This document shows, one piece after another, positions 12,736 through 23,946 of a stretch of DNA of 64,000 nt (position 1 is the first letter of the stretch; each line of letters begins with the position of its first letter). A program made the translations under genes and the position numbers. The notes beneath the pieces are model-generated. The model did not search any database and was not told where the DNA came from. It was given only the letters and a program-made list of their open reading frames with translations. The stretch comes from Theocolax elegans. Lineage: Eukaryota; Arthropoda; Insecta; Hymenoptera; Cerocephalidae. The stretch covers positions 1,729,501 to 1,793,500 of the forward strand of contig CM047426.1 in assembly GCA_026168455.1 (NCBI GenBank), given 5' to 3'.

Positions 12736-13917
12736 AAGAAATTTACATGATGACAGGTAAAATTTTGCCAATTTGCCAATAAGAGATTGTTGGATTATCA
12801 AGATCATAGAAATCAATTAGTTAAATCCTTCGAGTTTTGAGATTTCAAAAATTTTAAAGTTCAATTTTTACTGAGAAGTGATTTAAATTCATTAAATTAG
12901 AATCAAACAAAAATCAATTGTTGGCTAACCAGACTATGGCGTTTTAAGACGTCATCCCGGATCTATAAAGATTTATTAATAGCTAGTTGTAAATGAACAT
13001 AACCTGAAAAATTCAATAATTCGATTACTAATGTAAATCACTTCGTTTATACATATATTTGATAATCCAATTCTGATTTTCGAAACGCGTTCACTGTTAT
13101 TTCATTAGCTGTCACATACTTGATGAAAAAGTCTCCATTTTCTGAAGGTAAAAAAAGTCTGTAAATTGTAAGTGGCACGAAATATTTTGATGTCTAATAG
13201 TCAACAAAAGCAATCCGTTTCTACCGAGAATAAATTCAGCATGTTGAAGTTATCTAAAACCATATATTTTGAGTTTTAATTTCTGATAGTCCGAACATCC
13301 TTTGATAAAAAAAAATAGGAAACGTAACTGTCTATCCATAAATTTGATTAAACCAAAATCAATAATCCCTCGTTACATTCGTGTTAATTAAGATTGAGAT
13401 CCACAAAGTAGTTTTAAAAATAATTGATAACGTCAAGGTTATACGGGTTGAAGTTTTCGTTTGAAAAAAAAGGAACGTAAGCCCGAGGACACGGTGGAAA
13501 TCAAAAAGATAAGTGATGTCGTTACCAAACTCGAATTTTCCAACTTGACGATATAGGTGGAAAAAGAAGAAGGTAAAAAAAGAGGGAATGTCAGACGAAC
13601 GAGAAAGGAGATAGGAGGAGCAGTCAAAGATGGACGAAAGAAATTTAATTAGCGTAACTGAGCGACGAGTTTACAGGCCACGACACTTAACTCTTCGATG
13701 AAACTTCTTAAAAACCCTCCCCAACGACGACGACGACGACGACGACTTCGATTTTAATATCAGCTTTCACTTTGGTTTGTCATTAACCGAAAAGTTGTCA
13801 TCACTCGAAAACTCATTGTGATATATATATACATATATATTTTAAATTTTTCATAAAAAGAGATAAATGACGGGTACATAAAGTTCATCATTGTCCTTTC
13901 CTTTTTTTTTATTTCAG

Positions 13918-14026
13918 ACGTGTAAAGTTCGATATTAACGACGAATTGCCGATCAGGAGCTGAGGGAAGTGTATTTCCAGTGCATTACCGTGACTATGGG
14001 AATATGTATTCACGCAAGACTTTCAG
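13918..14026 (+). other. candidate exon: 5' UTR plus first 10 codons of an unidentified gene
   Basis: A strong acceptor (pyrimidine run CCTTTTTTTTTATTTCAG ending at 13917) precedes 109 nt that close with a consensus donor CAG|GTATGT (GT at 14027-14028). All three frames of the upstream part contain stops, but an ATG at 13996 opens a frame of ten codons plus one base: MGICIHARLS, then a split codon. It would therefore be a 5' UTR/start exon in phase 1. Gly2 and Cys4 could allow lipid modification if translated, but the residue at position 6 is His, not the usual Ser. I do not recognise the protein, and no following exon was identified in the next kilobases, so the gene may extend far to the right through a long intron. 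Reading frame and splice sites are seen; existence of the gene is inferred. Confidence 0.4.
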
Positions 14027-14995
14027 GTATGTTTAACCGCGAAATTTGCATAGAAGCGCTCAGTTAATCACGGAATGAGCTAAATGAGATTTCGTACCAA
14101 TTTACGATATATATACGAGGTAATATGAACCAGTACGGTGCTTCATTTAGTTAACTTCTTATTAACAATATAGAACTTTGTAATTTCGTGAATTTTTTTA
14201 TAATTTTTTTGTAGGTGTGGGTACAGTTGTTAGGGATATTTCGATAAGTTGTTATTACGAAGAGTGATTTTTAAAAAATTTTTAGATCCAATCGATTGTC
14301 ACTTGCAGAAATGGGTTTGCGGTTGATAAGTCGCGAATGGATTGTTTTAATGGTGTGGGTGAAATGTGTGGTTTTCTAAAAATTTAAAAATTCGCATTAA
14401 TACTTTTGACAAAGTGACTCTATCATTGAATGAAGGAAAAAGACCAGATAATGAACTGGTTGCATGATATTTTCTTTTGCTTATGTGAATATTCAATTAT
14501 TAAATAGGAGTATATTTTTGACTTGAAGATTAGGAGATTGAACCACATTTCTGCAACTGTTTAGTAACCTATAATGATGCAGTCATCCTATGTCGGACAA
14601 AATTAAGAATTTTTTAGTTGAATTGCGACTTTTTTTTTTATAAATTATAGTTTTTTCCAAATTTTGTATTTAAAATTTCTTTTCGGGTACTTGAACGTAC
14701 CTCTGTCTTACAAAAGTGATATTAATAATTGGTAAAATAAAAAATTTTATCATCATTCGACTGATCATTTGACATTTTGGTGAAAGATATTTTAGATGTC
14801 GAAGATGGCAAGATTTCGAAGATCATAAAAACATCAGTATACTACTAAAAAAAAAAATACTCTGCTGTTAGGGGGCGCTATTCCATCCACAATCAGATTT
14901 TCCACCTTATGTGTACTACTTATATAGGCTCCGTTCATTCGTTCTTACGATACCGAAATTTATGTTTATCATTATTTTGATTCCATAATATTGTC

Positions 14996-15070
14996 TTGTG
15001 TGTCTGGGGCAGGGACTGTCTGCGCCTCACTGATGAGTTCTGTCGGACGGTCCCAAGACGAAACACATAG
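14996..15070 (+). ncRNA. candidate hammerhead self-cleaving ribozyme (type III topology)
   Basis: The conserved hammerhead core is present in order. It comprises a GTC cleavage triplet (15002-15004, predicted cleavage after 15004), CTGATGA (15030-15036) and GAAA (15060-15063). Stem III pairs 14996-15003 with 15063-15070 (8 bp, two G-U). Stem I pairs TGGGGC (15005-15010) with GCCTCA (15024-15029) (6 bp, one G-U). Stem II pairs 15037-15042 with 15054-15059, with one C-A mismatch. The ends lie in stem III, which defines type III. Loop I GGGACTGTC (15012-15020) is complementary to loop II GACGGTCCC (15046-15054). This could be the loop-loop contact that natural hammerheads need, or a competing fold; it overlaps stem II by one base. 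Hammerheads are known from insect satellite DNA and retroelements. The weak stem II is the main reservation, and no second copy was seen in the window. Confidence 0.6.
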
Positions 15071-15539
15071 ATTTAAAATTTCTTTCTTTCTTATTTAAAA
15101 TATTTTCAATTTTATAACTTAGTATTTTAGTTGCTTCTTCTTTCTCCTTTTGGTTTATGTCTGTTGGCTTGTGGCCTTCATAATGTTGTCCTCGGGATTC
15201 ATACGTGGCGAATTGTCGTGCCTTTTCGAGCGAGCAACTTGGAGTTCTTAGAGTCGTTAGACGCTAGCTGAGCAAGACCGACAAAATTTCTATATTAATT
15301 TAAAAAATCAGTATACTACATGTTGTGAAAAATCGACGAACTTTCACCATTTTCGATTTTTAACATTTAACAAGTTATTTTCAAATATAGATGTAGATTG
15401 TAAACATTTATAAATACGCAATTCTTCGAGTGTTGAGTTTTCTGAAAATTTAGTTTGAAACAGTGTTTTGCGAAAAAGAATTTTACTTATATTCGAAAAA
15501 ATATAAAATTTTAAAGAGAATTCTGAAAAATATTAAATA

Positions 15540-15760
15540 TTCAATAAAGAAATATTAAGCATTTGAAGAAAAATATCAAGATTGTGAAGAATTATATTAT
15601 AAATATTCGAAGAAATACTATGAATTTGAAGGAACATACAGAAATTCAAAGTAGAATTAAGAATCCGAAGAAATATTAAAACTTTGATGTGATATCAAAA
15701 ATTCGTAGAAATATCAAGAATTTGAAGTAATAAAAATTCAAAAAATGTAGAAAAACTTAA
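15540..15760. repeat. degenerate tandem array, about 20-bp unit
   Basis: Variants of the unit ATTCGAAGAAATATCAAGA recur about every 19-22 bases (near 15,560, 15,580, 15,606, 15,627, 15,645, 15,663, 15,702 and 15,720). The right flank (GTAGAAAAACTTAATTAATA, then TTGTTTAAAGTG) is also found at about 10,855-10,895 beside a shorter similar array. This suggests a dispersed element carrying its own array. Confidence 0.5.
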
Positions 15761-16259
15761 TTAATATTGTTTAAAGTGAAACATTTTTTCAATGATTTAG
15801 AGGATCCGGTGTTTGAAAAAAGAAGAAAAACGATTTTTTAAAATAATGTCATATTTTCATTAGTCAAACCCTTATAACTCCTCCTTAATTGCCAAATTAT
15901 AGTTATTTCATTTTGAAATTACTAAAAAAACATTATTTATAGGATTTGCCAATGCTGTTTCTAATAAAATAATTTATGTTTTTAATAAAAAAAAACAATA
16001 AAAAAAAACAAATAATTAACTATTAGATTACAGAATTTTTAAATATTTCGTTTATAATTCTTAAAACAGTTATTATAGCAGTTAAGTTTCCGTAAGTGTA
16101 CTTTATCTTTTTACCAGAAAATTAATATTTCGACACATATAATTTAAGGGTTAAAAAAAAAATAAAAAATAAAAACAAAAAAAGGACTGGAGCATTCGCA
16201 ATTGATAATTACAAATGCAATGGATTACGGACAAATAGGTTTGTTAACCGCATTCAATT

Positions 16260-16590
16260 CTATCTATTCTCCGCATTTATCTATCTATCTATAAGTTAAT
16301 ATTACCGAGATAAACAGAGAGACAGAGTAGAGAATGCATAGTGTGTACGAATAGGCAATATATTCTATCTGATCGACATGATGATGAAACGTAATTGTTT
16401 CAATCAAAATTTAAAGTAGTCCAAGTAAACATACACACACACACACACACGTGAAATAATTTATATGCAATTTGTCTGATCAATTGCGAAATCCCAAATT
16501 ACATTTGACATTGTCAAATTGAATAACAAAACGGAAATAAATAAATTTTCTTTAATCGTCTATATATATATATATATATATATATTGATG
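16260..16590. repeat. cluster of simple repeats
   Basis: (TATC)n-like words near 16,278-16,292, (CA)n near 16,433-16,450 and (TA)n near 16,561-16,586. No gene is seen. Confidence 0.7.
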
Positions 16591-16699
16591 TGTATTGATT
16601 TGTATGAATCTGTAATCTTTACGGACTCCCTTTAAGATTCAATATATATAGAATACAGATTTCTGTATTGGATTTTTCAAATACGGTTTTTAAATTTTA

Positions 16700-17010
16700 T
16701 TTTTTCTAAATTTTTTAAGCATACGCACAATTGCTTGAAAGCTCAAGTTGTACTGATATGTGATCTGAAATCATTAAGTTAGAACCAAATTAAAATGATA
16801 AAATTTTGTATCTCTAAATGTAAATTTTACACGTAAGCATTACCTACAGAAAGTGATGATTAATTTTTAATTAATTTTACATTAATTATTTACGAAAAAT
16901 CGTTCTGTCAGCTGTACAAAATGACTATAACGTTTCAATTTTTTCAGATTTTTAGTTTCATAATTGTTGAAAATTTTTGGGTTTTTAAAGAAACAGCCCT
17001 GTACTTAATT
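16700..17010. repeat. dispersed repeat (AATCTCTCTGTAACGC family), diverged copy 2
   Basis: It shares AGTGATGATTAATTTTTAAT and CAGATTTTTAGTTTCATAAT followed by GTTGAAAATTTTTGG with the copy at 7590-7945, in the same order and orientation, but is considerably diverged. Confidence 0.45.
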
Positions 17011-18059
17011 CGTAATCCTGTAATCACATTTTAAGAAGTGTCAATCCACAGTGGCATTTATGATATTTTTTTCTTTGACAATATATAGCGTCTGTTTCTA
17101 TTTTTTAAATTGTTATAAATTTTTATAGTAACAATATAAACAATATCAAATGTTTATAATTGACAAAATAGGTTCGAAAGATGAATAAAGAAGATTTTAT
17201 GCGTATTTATATATTTGTTTTGTTCATTATTACCTATTTATCTATTTTTGATTTGTTTATTTATTCATTTATTTACTTATTATTTATTTATAAAATTAAA
17301 TGATCTTAAATCCTTGACAAAATAGTATAACAAGAAATAAATAAAAGATAACACCGAACTCATAACCTAAAAATAAAACCATCAAAATCTACGTATTATA
17401 GACTTTATAAACAATTATAATTTTACAACAACTGTAGACTTTCATTAATTAAAAAATAATATCTCGAGGTTATAATACGTAAACGTTTGCTTAAAAAAAA
17501 TTGTTACAGATTGACGATTGAAGGTCAACGGATTGTATACATGTTACGTAAAAGGTGTATATATGTATTTACGTTAACACGGGGAGGTAAACTGTATATA
17601 TACATCCATTTTTCGAAGGGCAACGAAGAGATTGTTATCGACCTTGACTGCGATACAATTACAATTTTTATTATCCCAAATTTTTTTGCAATATATTTTT
17701 TCGAAAGACGTTCAAATTTTTAAATGGTTATTTTTTAGTTCGTGTACACACATTGCAGAACGAACGATTGTCGAGAGGTAAATGTTTGATATATTGTTCA
17801 TGTTATAATGAATGATTTCGCTCGAGGAGGTTATAAATGATTTACGAAAAAAAAAAAAAAATATCGACGAGTGGTTTGAACACGATTATCGATAATCTAA
17901 ATTATTAATTTACTCGTGCGGTGAACAAGAATTTACAGATGATTGGCGAATCTTTATTTTGGTTGTAGGACCATTTTTCTCGAGTTATGTAATTGTAGGA
18001 ATTTTTTCGATTGTTTAGCGAATTTATTGTGAAGAAACGATATATTTTGATAAAATCTG

Positions 18060-18870
18060 AGATATTTTTATCAGTACGAACTTTTATCGAAAATTTAGCA
18101 TTACAATTTGATGATTTTGTTTAGCCAAAATTTCGTCTAATTCTTATTTCTTCCATAACTTTTGACCAAATTAGGATATTTGACCTTTTTTTTCAAAACG
18201 CATTTGCTTGATCTCAGCTTTTTTTCAAAAATTGGTTTGAATGTACATCTTTAATTGTTTCTGAGTTATAGGCAATCAATGTCAAGGGTTTTTTTGGTGA
18301 GATTTTTCGTTATTTGGTTATATCTATCATAAAAGAGGGTATTGGAGTCTAAAACTACGACTTTCTTCAGTTTGGTAAGGATTCGTTTTAGACCTCAAAG
18401 ATCAAATTTAATAAAATAATAGGCCAGAAAAGCAAGTTTTAAAAAAAATTTATTTTCACTTTATTTGCTTGTAACTCGGAAACAAATAGAGGCGTGTGCT
18501 CAAAAACTCAAATTACCAAAAAAAAAAATACGCATAAAAATATTGATTCATTTAGTTAAAATTTCAGTTAAAATTTTATCAATAGTTTTTTCTATAACTT
18601 TGTTCCAAATCAATATTTTTTTATCTCAGATTTCTCATAGTTTTGGGTTTGAGTATGTACCTCTATTTGTTTACGAGTTATAAGCAATTATAGTGACATT
18701 AATTTTTTCTCAAAATTCGCTTTAATGACCTCTAATAACTTTGATCACTTAGAGCGTTAGGGTCTAAAAATCTAGAATTCTTCATATGTCTATATAAGAA
18801 AACAACCTAAAATTTAGTTATAAAATACGTTACCCGAAATTGTGTCACTCTTCTAGTAAGTATATCAGTA
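18060..18870. repeat. long-palindrome element family, rearranged copy
   Basis: Contains the family blocks CATAACTTTTGACC, TTGATCTCAGCTTT, AATTGTTTCTGAGTTATAGG, GTCAAGGGTTTTTTTGG and GTAACTCGGAAACAAATAGA, and ends near 18,868 with TGTGTCACTCTTCTAGTAAG, the family terminus. The internal order suggests two fused or overlapping fragments. The intact palindromic form is at 26.25-26.87 kb. Confidence 0.55.
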
Positions 18871-20270
18871 CAGTTTAATAATATCGTTTAGAAATCAAAC
18901 GTTGATTTTAGTCTGTAACCTTTCAAGGTTACTAAGTTCAATGGAAGTAAACTTTTTTTTTACACGGATGTTTGAATTATTGTGTTTATAGATATTTTAG
19001 CAAAAAATCCTATTAAAATTTATATCAATTTGGGATCATTCATAAGACGGTCATCATATGAAGAGCCTCTCACTGAAGATCGGATTCAATGCAATGTGTG
19101 CAAAAGTAGATGTCTCATCCCTAACAGAAATTTATCTATTTTTAGTGGTTTAAGGTTAAAAATTGATATTTCGTAGATTGTAAATAGGTATTACAGTATT
19201 TTATACCTAAAAAACGATTCAATTTTTATTAAGGATTAAAATTTGTATAATTACTACTTATAGAATAATACTAATAATAGTGATTATCGTTTTAATGACA
19301 TATAAATTAAAAATTAATATACTTTTATTAATTATTAATTAAATATACGAAAAATGTAATTGATATTAAGCAATATGTAAACAAAATATAAATGATTGGA
19401 ATGGTGTAGTGATCCAGTGTTACGTAACACTATGATAGACGTTTACATTCTAACTGCTGTTGCAGTTGACGTTTCATCCGCATCCGTGGATGTTATACGT
19501 CGTTACTATTTTGACTTCAGTAGATTTTGTCGATCTACATCTCCATGTGTATCGTCGTTAGATTCTAGTTTCAAGAACATGTCGCATCAAAATTACAGAG
19601 ATCTAACTTTACCAACTCAAGAATTATGTTTAAAATATTAAAAAAAAAATCTGAAAATCTTCATAAAGATACTTTAAAACATAACAGACTGACTGCGACT
19701 TTTTTTGAAAAAAATAATTTTTGTAATTAATTTCAAGTAAACAAAATTCGGTCGGTAATTTAAAAAGCTTTATTTTCTGTAGAAAAATGATGTTCAAAGC
19801 AAATGCAAAAGTCTTACTATCTCAAAATTTTCAAAATAATAACCCATTTAACATTAACACATAACCTTTTTAGGGTCCGAGATGCCTTTAAATATATTTT
19901 GAATTAATGTTATGACTACTTTCGTGATAACGCAGGAATGAGGAAGTATCTGAATATGATCAAACTTACCTATTCAATAAATTTTTATTGTCTTTCCTTT
20001 TTTCACGATAATTTGTAAAAATCTCAAAATTTCAACAATTATTTATTATACGTTTAATTAAAAATTTATTGTTATAATTGTATACGCACTAATACGTTTC
20101 GATATCCACTTTATAAAAAAAATTTTACCTGATTATATTTTTCATTTCTAAACTCCATTTATTACACGCTTTTCTTCGAGGTATCCGTTTCCTTAAACTT
20201 TTCTATATAATCACGTTTATGGGGTAACGCAAAGTAAAAACACAACGACGTAAGTAAAAAAAAAGTAAAT
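18870..20270. other. AT-rich gap before the first cuticle-like gene
   Basis: No credible gene. An 81-codon open frame near 19,396-19,641 has no recognisable features. Its right part overlaps a diverged TTAA-family MITE (about 19,610-19,895) recognised by ATTCGGTCGGTAATTTA and a terminal GGGTCCGAGATGCC. Confidence 0.4.
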
Positions 20271-20321
20271 TATTTATTCATCGTATCAGATTGTTACAAT
20301 ACGAAGCAAATAAGTATCTAT

Positions 20322-20549
20322 TTATCCATAGAAAGCACGTCCGTATCCAAGACCACCAGCGTAACCACCATATCCAAAGCTGCGTGCACCGTATCCATAA
20401 CCACCATATCCAAAGCTCCTGGCACCATAACCAATGCCACCGTAACCAAAGGAACGAGCTCCGTAACCAGCGTAACCAGGTTCGGGTTCTGGATTAGCGC
20501 AGACCACTGCCACTAAGGCGATCACCAAGATGCAAAGTTTGAAGAACAT
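20322..20549 (-). CDS. small secreted Gly/Tyr-rich repeat protein (75 aa)
   Basis: A single-exon reading frame starts with MFFKLCILVIALVAVVCA, a clear signal peptide with probable cleavage before NPEPEPG. The mature chain is about 57 residues and contains three consecutive YGARSFGYGG blocks, then a GGLGYGRAFYG tail. It has no cysteine in the mature part and no enzyme motif. A TATA box (20616-20623 on the minus strand) and an initiator-like ACAGTC lie upstream, and AATAAA lies at 20273-20278 (minus strand), so transcription is well bounded. The family type is short structural protein of insect cuticle or another extracellular matrix. Gly/Tyr-rich antimicrobial peptides are an alternative that cannot be excluded by composition. 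It differs from its neighbours by lacking AAPIAAP motifs and is probably the most distant family member here. Confidence 0.85.
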   Translation of the reverse strand: MFFKLCILVIALVAVVCANPEPEPGYAGYGARSFGYGGIGYGARSFGYGGYGYGARSFGYGGYAGGLGYGRAFYG

Positions 20550-20584
20550 GGTGCGATTAATGATGCTCGGACTGTTTCGAGGAT

Positions 20585-20623
20585 CGACTGTGGATTCTGT
20601 TTATTTCGATGGCTTTTTATATC
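20585..20623 (-). promoter_or_regulatory. TATA/initiator core promoter of the 75-aa gene
   Basis: The minus strand reads GATATAAAAAGCC, with TATA at about 20,623-20,616, followed about 30 bases on by ACAGTCGATCC. A CACGTG lies immediately upstream (20625-20630). CAAGGTCA on the minus strand (20695-20702) resembles a nuclear-receptor half-site. Confidence 0.7.
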
Positions 20624-20829
20624 ACACGTGACGACGAGCAATTTGTTGAAAATGAAAAAAGAAACACAACAAAAATGGGATGTGTGTTCACGTGTGACCT
20701 TGTTTCACGTTATACGCATCAGGATTTCCTGGATCTAGATGTATACGAGTGTGCTGTAATTCATGGTAACAAAGACCGGTTGTGCATTTTTATATGTATG
20801 TATATAGTAATTGTTTTATAAGCTGTTAC

Positions 20830-21635
20830 AATTAATGGTTGGTTATATTGAAAACGGTCGCGAGATAAAGTAGCTGCTTGAGTCGAGTGGTTTTCTTTTT
20901 TTTCGAGAGTAAATATGAGAGATCCTTTATATCTGTCATTTGCTGTTAAGTGTTGTAGCTTATTTTTTTTCGCTTTTTTGGATTGAGGGTTCGAGAGTTT
21001 TGAGATTTATTTATTTACTTGACAAAGCTCGTGGAATTGTACCGTAGTGTCAAATGGAAGATTTTGAGGTTGAAATTGTTAATTATGGATTTAACGAACA
21101 TTATTTATCAAATAATCAGTTTTTGGTCGAGAAAATGTTTGATGTCTACTAATGGCGAATTAATCATTGGATATATAAGAGGACGCAATGCTATTTTAAA
21201 TAATATTCTCAAAATTCGTTAGAGTAAAAATTGTTAATAAAAACATTTGTCTAAAATTTTTTATTAATAAGAAAATTGAGGTTACATTTGAGATGGAGGG
21301 AATTGAGCAATTTTATACTTAAATAAGTAAATTATAATTATGTTTATGGACATGCTGCTAATTGCTTTAAATTTGATATTTATATTGATTAGAAGATTCA
21401 TTTTACATCATCTTTAGATAATTAAGTTATATTCCAAAAAAATATATTTTTTTTTATTTTAACATCGCTCTTTTTATGCTTCCAAATCGGTGCTATACTC
21501 AGTGACGAAGGTCGTACGATATCTTTGTTAAGAAAGCACTTGTTGAAAATAATTATGAGTTATATTTCATCAAAATTAATTTCCAAGGAAATAAATCAAA
21601 CGTTAAATTAATGTACAAAAAATGATTTCGACTAA
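20830..21635. other. AT-rich intergenic stretch
   Basis: No gene or clear repeat boundary recognised. Short frames only. Confidence 0.4.
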
Positions 21636-22200
21636 CAAGGAGAGGTCACACTCTCTGGAAAACGGATCCTTACCAAACTCTAGGATATGATTTCTATTAT
21701 AAAGATATGAAGAAAGCCGGAGATTTAGTGTTCACTGCCCTTTCTTACGATAGATATAAGCAAATAACGAAAAACCTCCTCAAAAAAAACCCTTAACTTT
21801 GATTGCTTATAACTCGGAAACAATTAAAGATGTACATTCAAACCAAATTTTAAAAGAAAGCTGAAATCGAGTAGATACTTTTTGAAAAAAACTCAAATAT
21901 CATGATTTGGTCAAAAGTTATGAAAGAAATAAGAATTAGACGAAATTTTGGCGTAAAGAAATCATCAAATTGTAATGCTAAATTTTCGATAAAAGTTGGT
22001 TTAATTTTTATTTCTTCCATAACATTCAACCATATTAAGATATTTGATATTATTTCTTTTCAAAACGTATCTAGTTAATCTCAGCTTTCTTTTAAAATTT
22101 GGTTTGAATGTACATCTTTAATTGTTTCCGAGTTATAAGCAATCAATGTCAAGGGTTTTTTGGTGAGATTTTTCGTTATTTGGTTATATCTCCATAGGAC
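21636..22200. repeat. long-palindrome element family, 3'-truncated copy
   Basis: Begins AAGGAGAGGTCACACTCTCT and continues with ACGGATCCTTACCAAACTCT and AGGATATGA, the family end. It folds back on itself around 21,930-22,010 and breaks off at about 22,195 after GAGATTTTTCGTTATTTGGT, before reaching the second terminus. Confidence 0.6.
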
Positions 22201-23240
22201 CACTTTTACTGAGGATGAGAAAAATATTCCATTCTTTCTATAGATTGATATACAATAAAATATAATTTGAGCCATACTCCACTCACTAAATATGAAAATT
22301 ATTATCAAACCGCTTCAAAAATGTAATTTAAAAATTAGTCTCAATACTCATAAATTTTTTTCTTTTTTTAACGTAGACGGAAATAAATGCAGGATTAATT
22401 GTTATTTGCATCATTATCCGAAACCTGGATGATACTTGAAACCAGACGGACTTGTGTTAATTGAATGTATCACTGGGTGTAGGTCGGATTGTCAAATGCG
22501 TCGGACACTCCCGAGAACACGTGTAATATTCCTGTAATATTATTTTATTTTAATATAAATTTATCGAGTAAATGTTTTTATTTAAATTAATTTGCATTAA
22601 GTGGAAGTTTTAAACTCCTCAACTAAATTGTATAATACTCTTTGAAATTGCCAGATGGGTGGACGTATATCATGGCAATCTCAATAAAATATTTATAAAA
22701 ATATTCTGGAATATTAATAATAATAATTATTATTATTTAGTATTAAAAAAAAAATAATTAAATTATATTTTGTACATAAAAATTATTCTGATGAGTAGTA
22801 AATGTGAGCCATTGGAAGATTTGTTTTTAAATTTTACTAATTTATTTCTTAATACCTAAGCAACTTGAGTAAATAAATTTTTATTCAGTTTTTTAAAATC
22901 TCTTTTTTAAGTATTTTTAAATAAAAATAATTTTTATATCTTTCATATGTACTTCTGAATATGATTTTTTATTGCTAGAATGTCCACAAGTGTCATTCGT
23001 ATATATAACTTAGTGTATCCAATTTATGTTCTTTTATTTTAATATGAATTATAACAATATTTAATTTTACCTTAATAAAGAATCAGACAGGTGAATAAAT
23101 ATAAAAGTATGTGAAATAAAAATGAATTTATCTTTGTCCACTACATGGTTTGTAGAATTTCCCCGAGTACAGACTTTTCAAAAAATTAAAGGCGTGTCGT
23201 TGTGGATCCCCAGTTTTAGGACGAAACGCATTTAATTCGT
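22200..23240. other. AT-rich intergenic stretch
   Basis: Nothing beyond A/T-rich sequence and short frames is seen. Confidence 0.4.
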
Positions 23241-23680
23241 TAAATTCAAAAATAACGATTTTTAAGGGTAAACCCAGGGGCCTTATTCAGTAATTTTAAC
23301 GCAAGCGCTAAGTACGATTTAACGCCAAAATTTGTCGATAAAAGTCACTTAACGAACAAATTTTGGCGTTAAATCGTACTTAGCGCTTGCGTTAAAATTA
23401 CTGAATAAGTCCCCAGGTTGTAAATGAAATTAACAACCAATTTTGATGTTAAAAGTTGTAGACGTTTCGTCTGCCAGGTTTTGCAGACCTCCTCAAATTC
23501 ACTTGACTCTACTCATCTACAAGTAATGGAATATCAGTGTTAACTGTTTGACAATTATGTGAACTTGAGGATGTCTGCAAAAGCTGGCAGACGAAACTTC
23601 TACAACTTTTAACATCAAAATTGGTTGTTAATTTCATTTACAACCTGGGTTTACCCTTAAAAATCGTTATTTTTGAATTT
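23241..23680. repeat. palindromic element interrupted by a second palindrome
   Basis: The outer left arm (AATTCAAAAATAACGATTTT... to AAACCCAGG, about 23,243-23,278) resumes at about 23,413 with AGGTTGTAAATGAAATTAAC and runs to GTCTGCCAG. The right arm (about 23,583-23,680) is the uninterrupted reverse complement of both pieces joined. The left arm is thus split by a later insertion. Confidence 0.75.
23276..23414. mobile_element. nested palindromic MITE insertion
   Basis: Arms of about 58 bp read GGCCTTATTCAGTAATTTTA then ACGCAAGCGC, and the near-exact reverse complement ends at TGAATAAGTC. CCCAGG at the left edge and CCCAGG at the right edge could be a 6-bp target duplication. The host palindrome's other arm preserves the empty site. 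Confidence 0.7.
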
Positions 23681-23946
23681 ATCATGACCATGAAGTGTGT
23701 ACATTTTAAAATAAGCATTTAATTTTTATTCAAAACTAAAGCATTTAGTTCAGAGAGACTAATATTATATATTATACATAAATATAAAGTATTTTTCATA
23801 ACGAAAAATTAAGAGAAAGTATTAAAAGAATATTTCAATATTATTTAAAATGAACAGTATCCTAATAACTGCGAAATAAATTAATGATAAAAGAGTTCAA
23901 AAAGAGTTAAATAAATAATAATCCGATCAAATATTAATTTTTTAAA

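Noticed and set aside
13470..13560. An open stretch reading ERKPEDTVEIKKISDVV-like residues
   Set aside because: About 30 codons, closed by stops on both sides, without ATG or splice sites; likely chance despite a protein-like look.
19396..19641. 81-codon open frame
   Set aside because: No domain, signal peptide or promoter; its 3' part is next to a decayed MITE.
22790..22815. CTGATGAGTAGTAAATG, a second hammerhead-like word
   Set aside because: No GAAA at the needed distance and no flanking stems.
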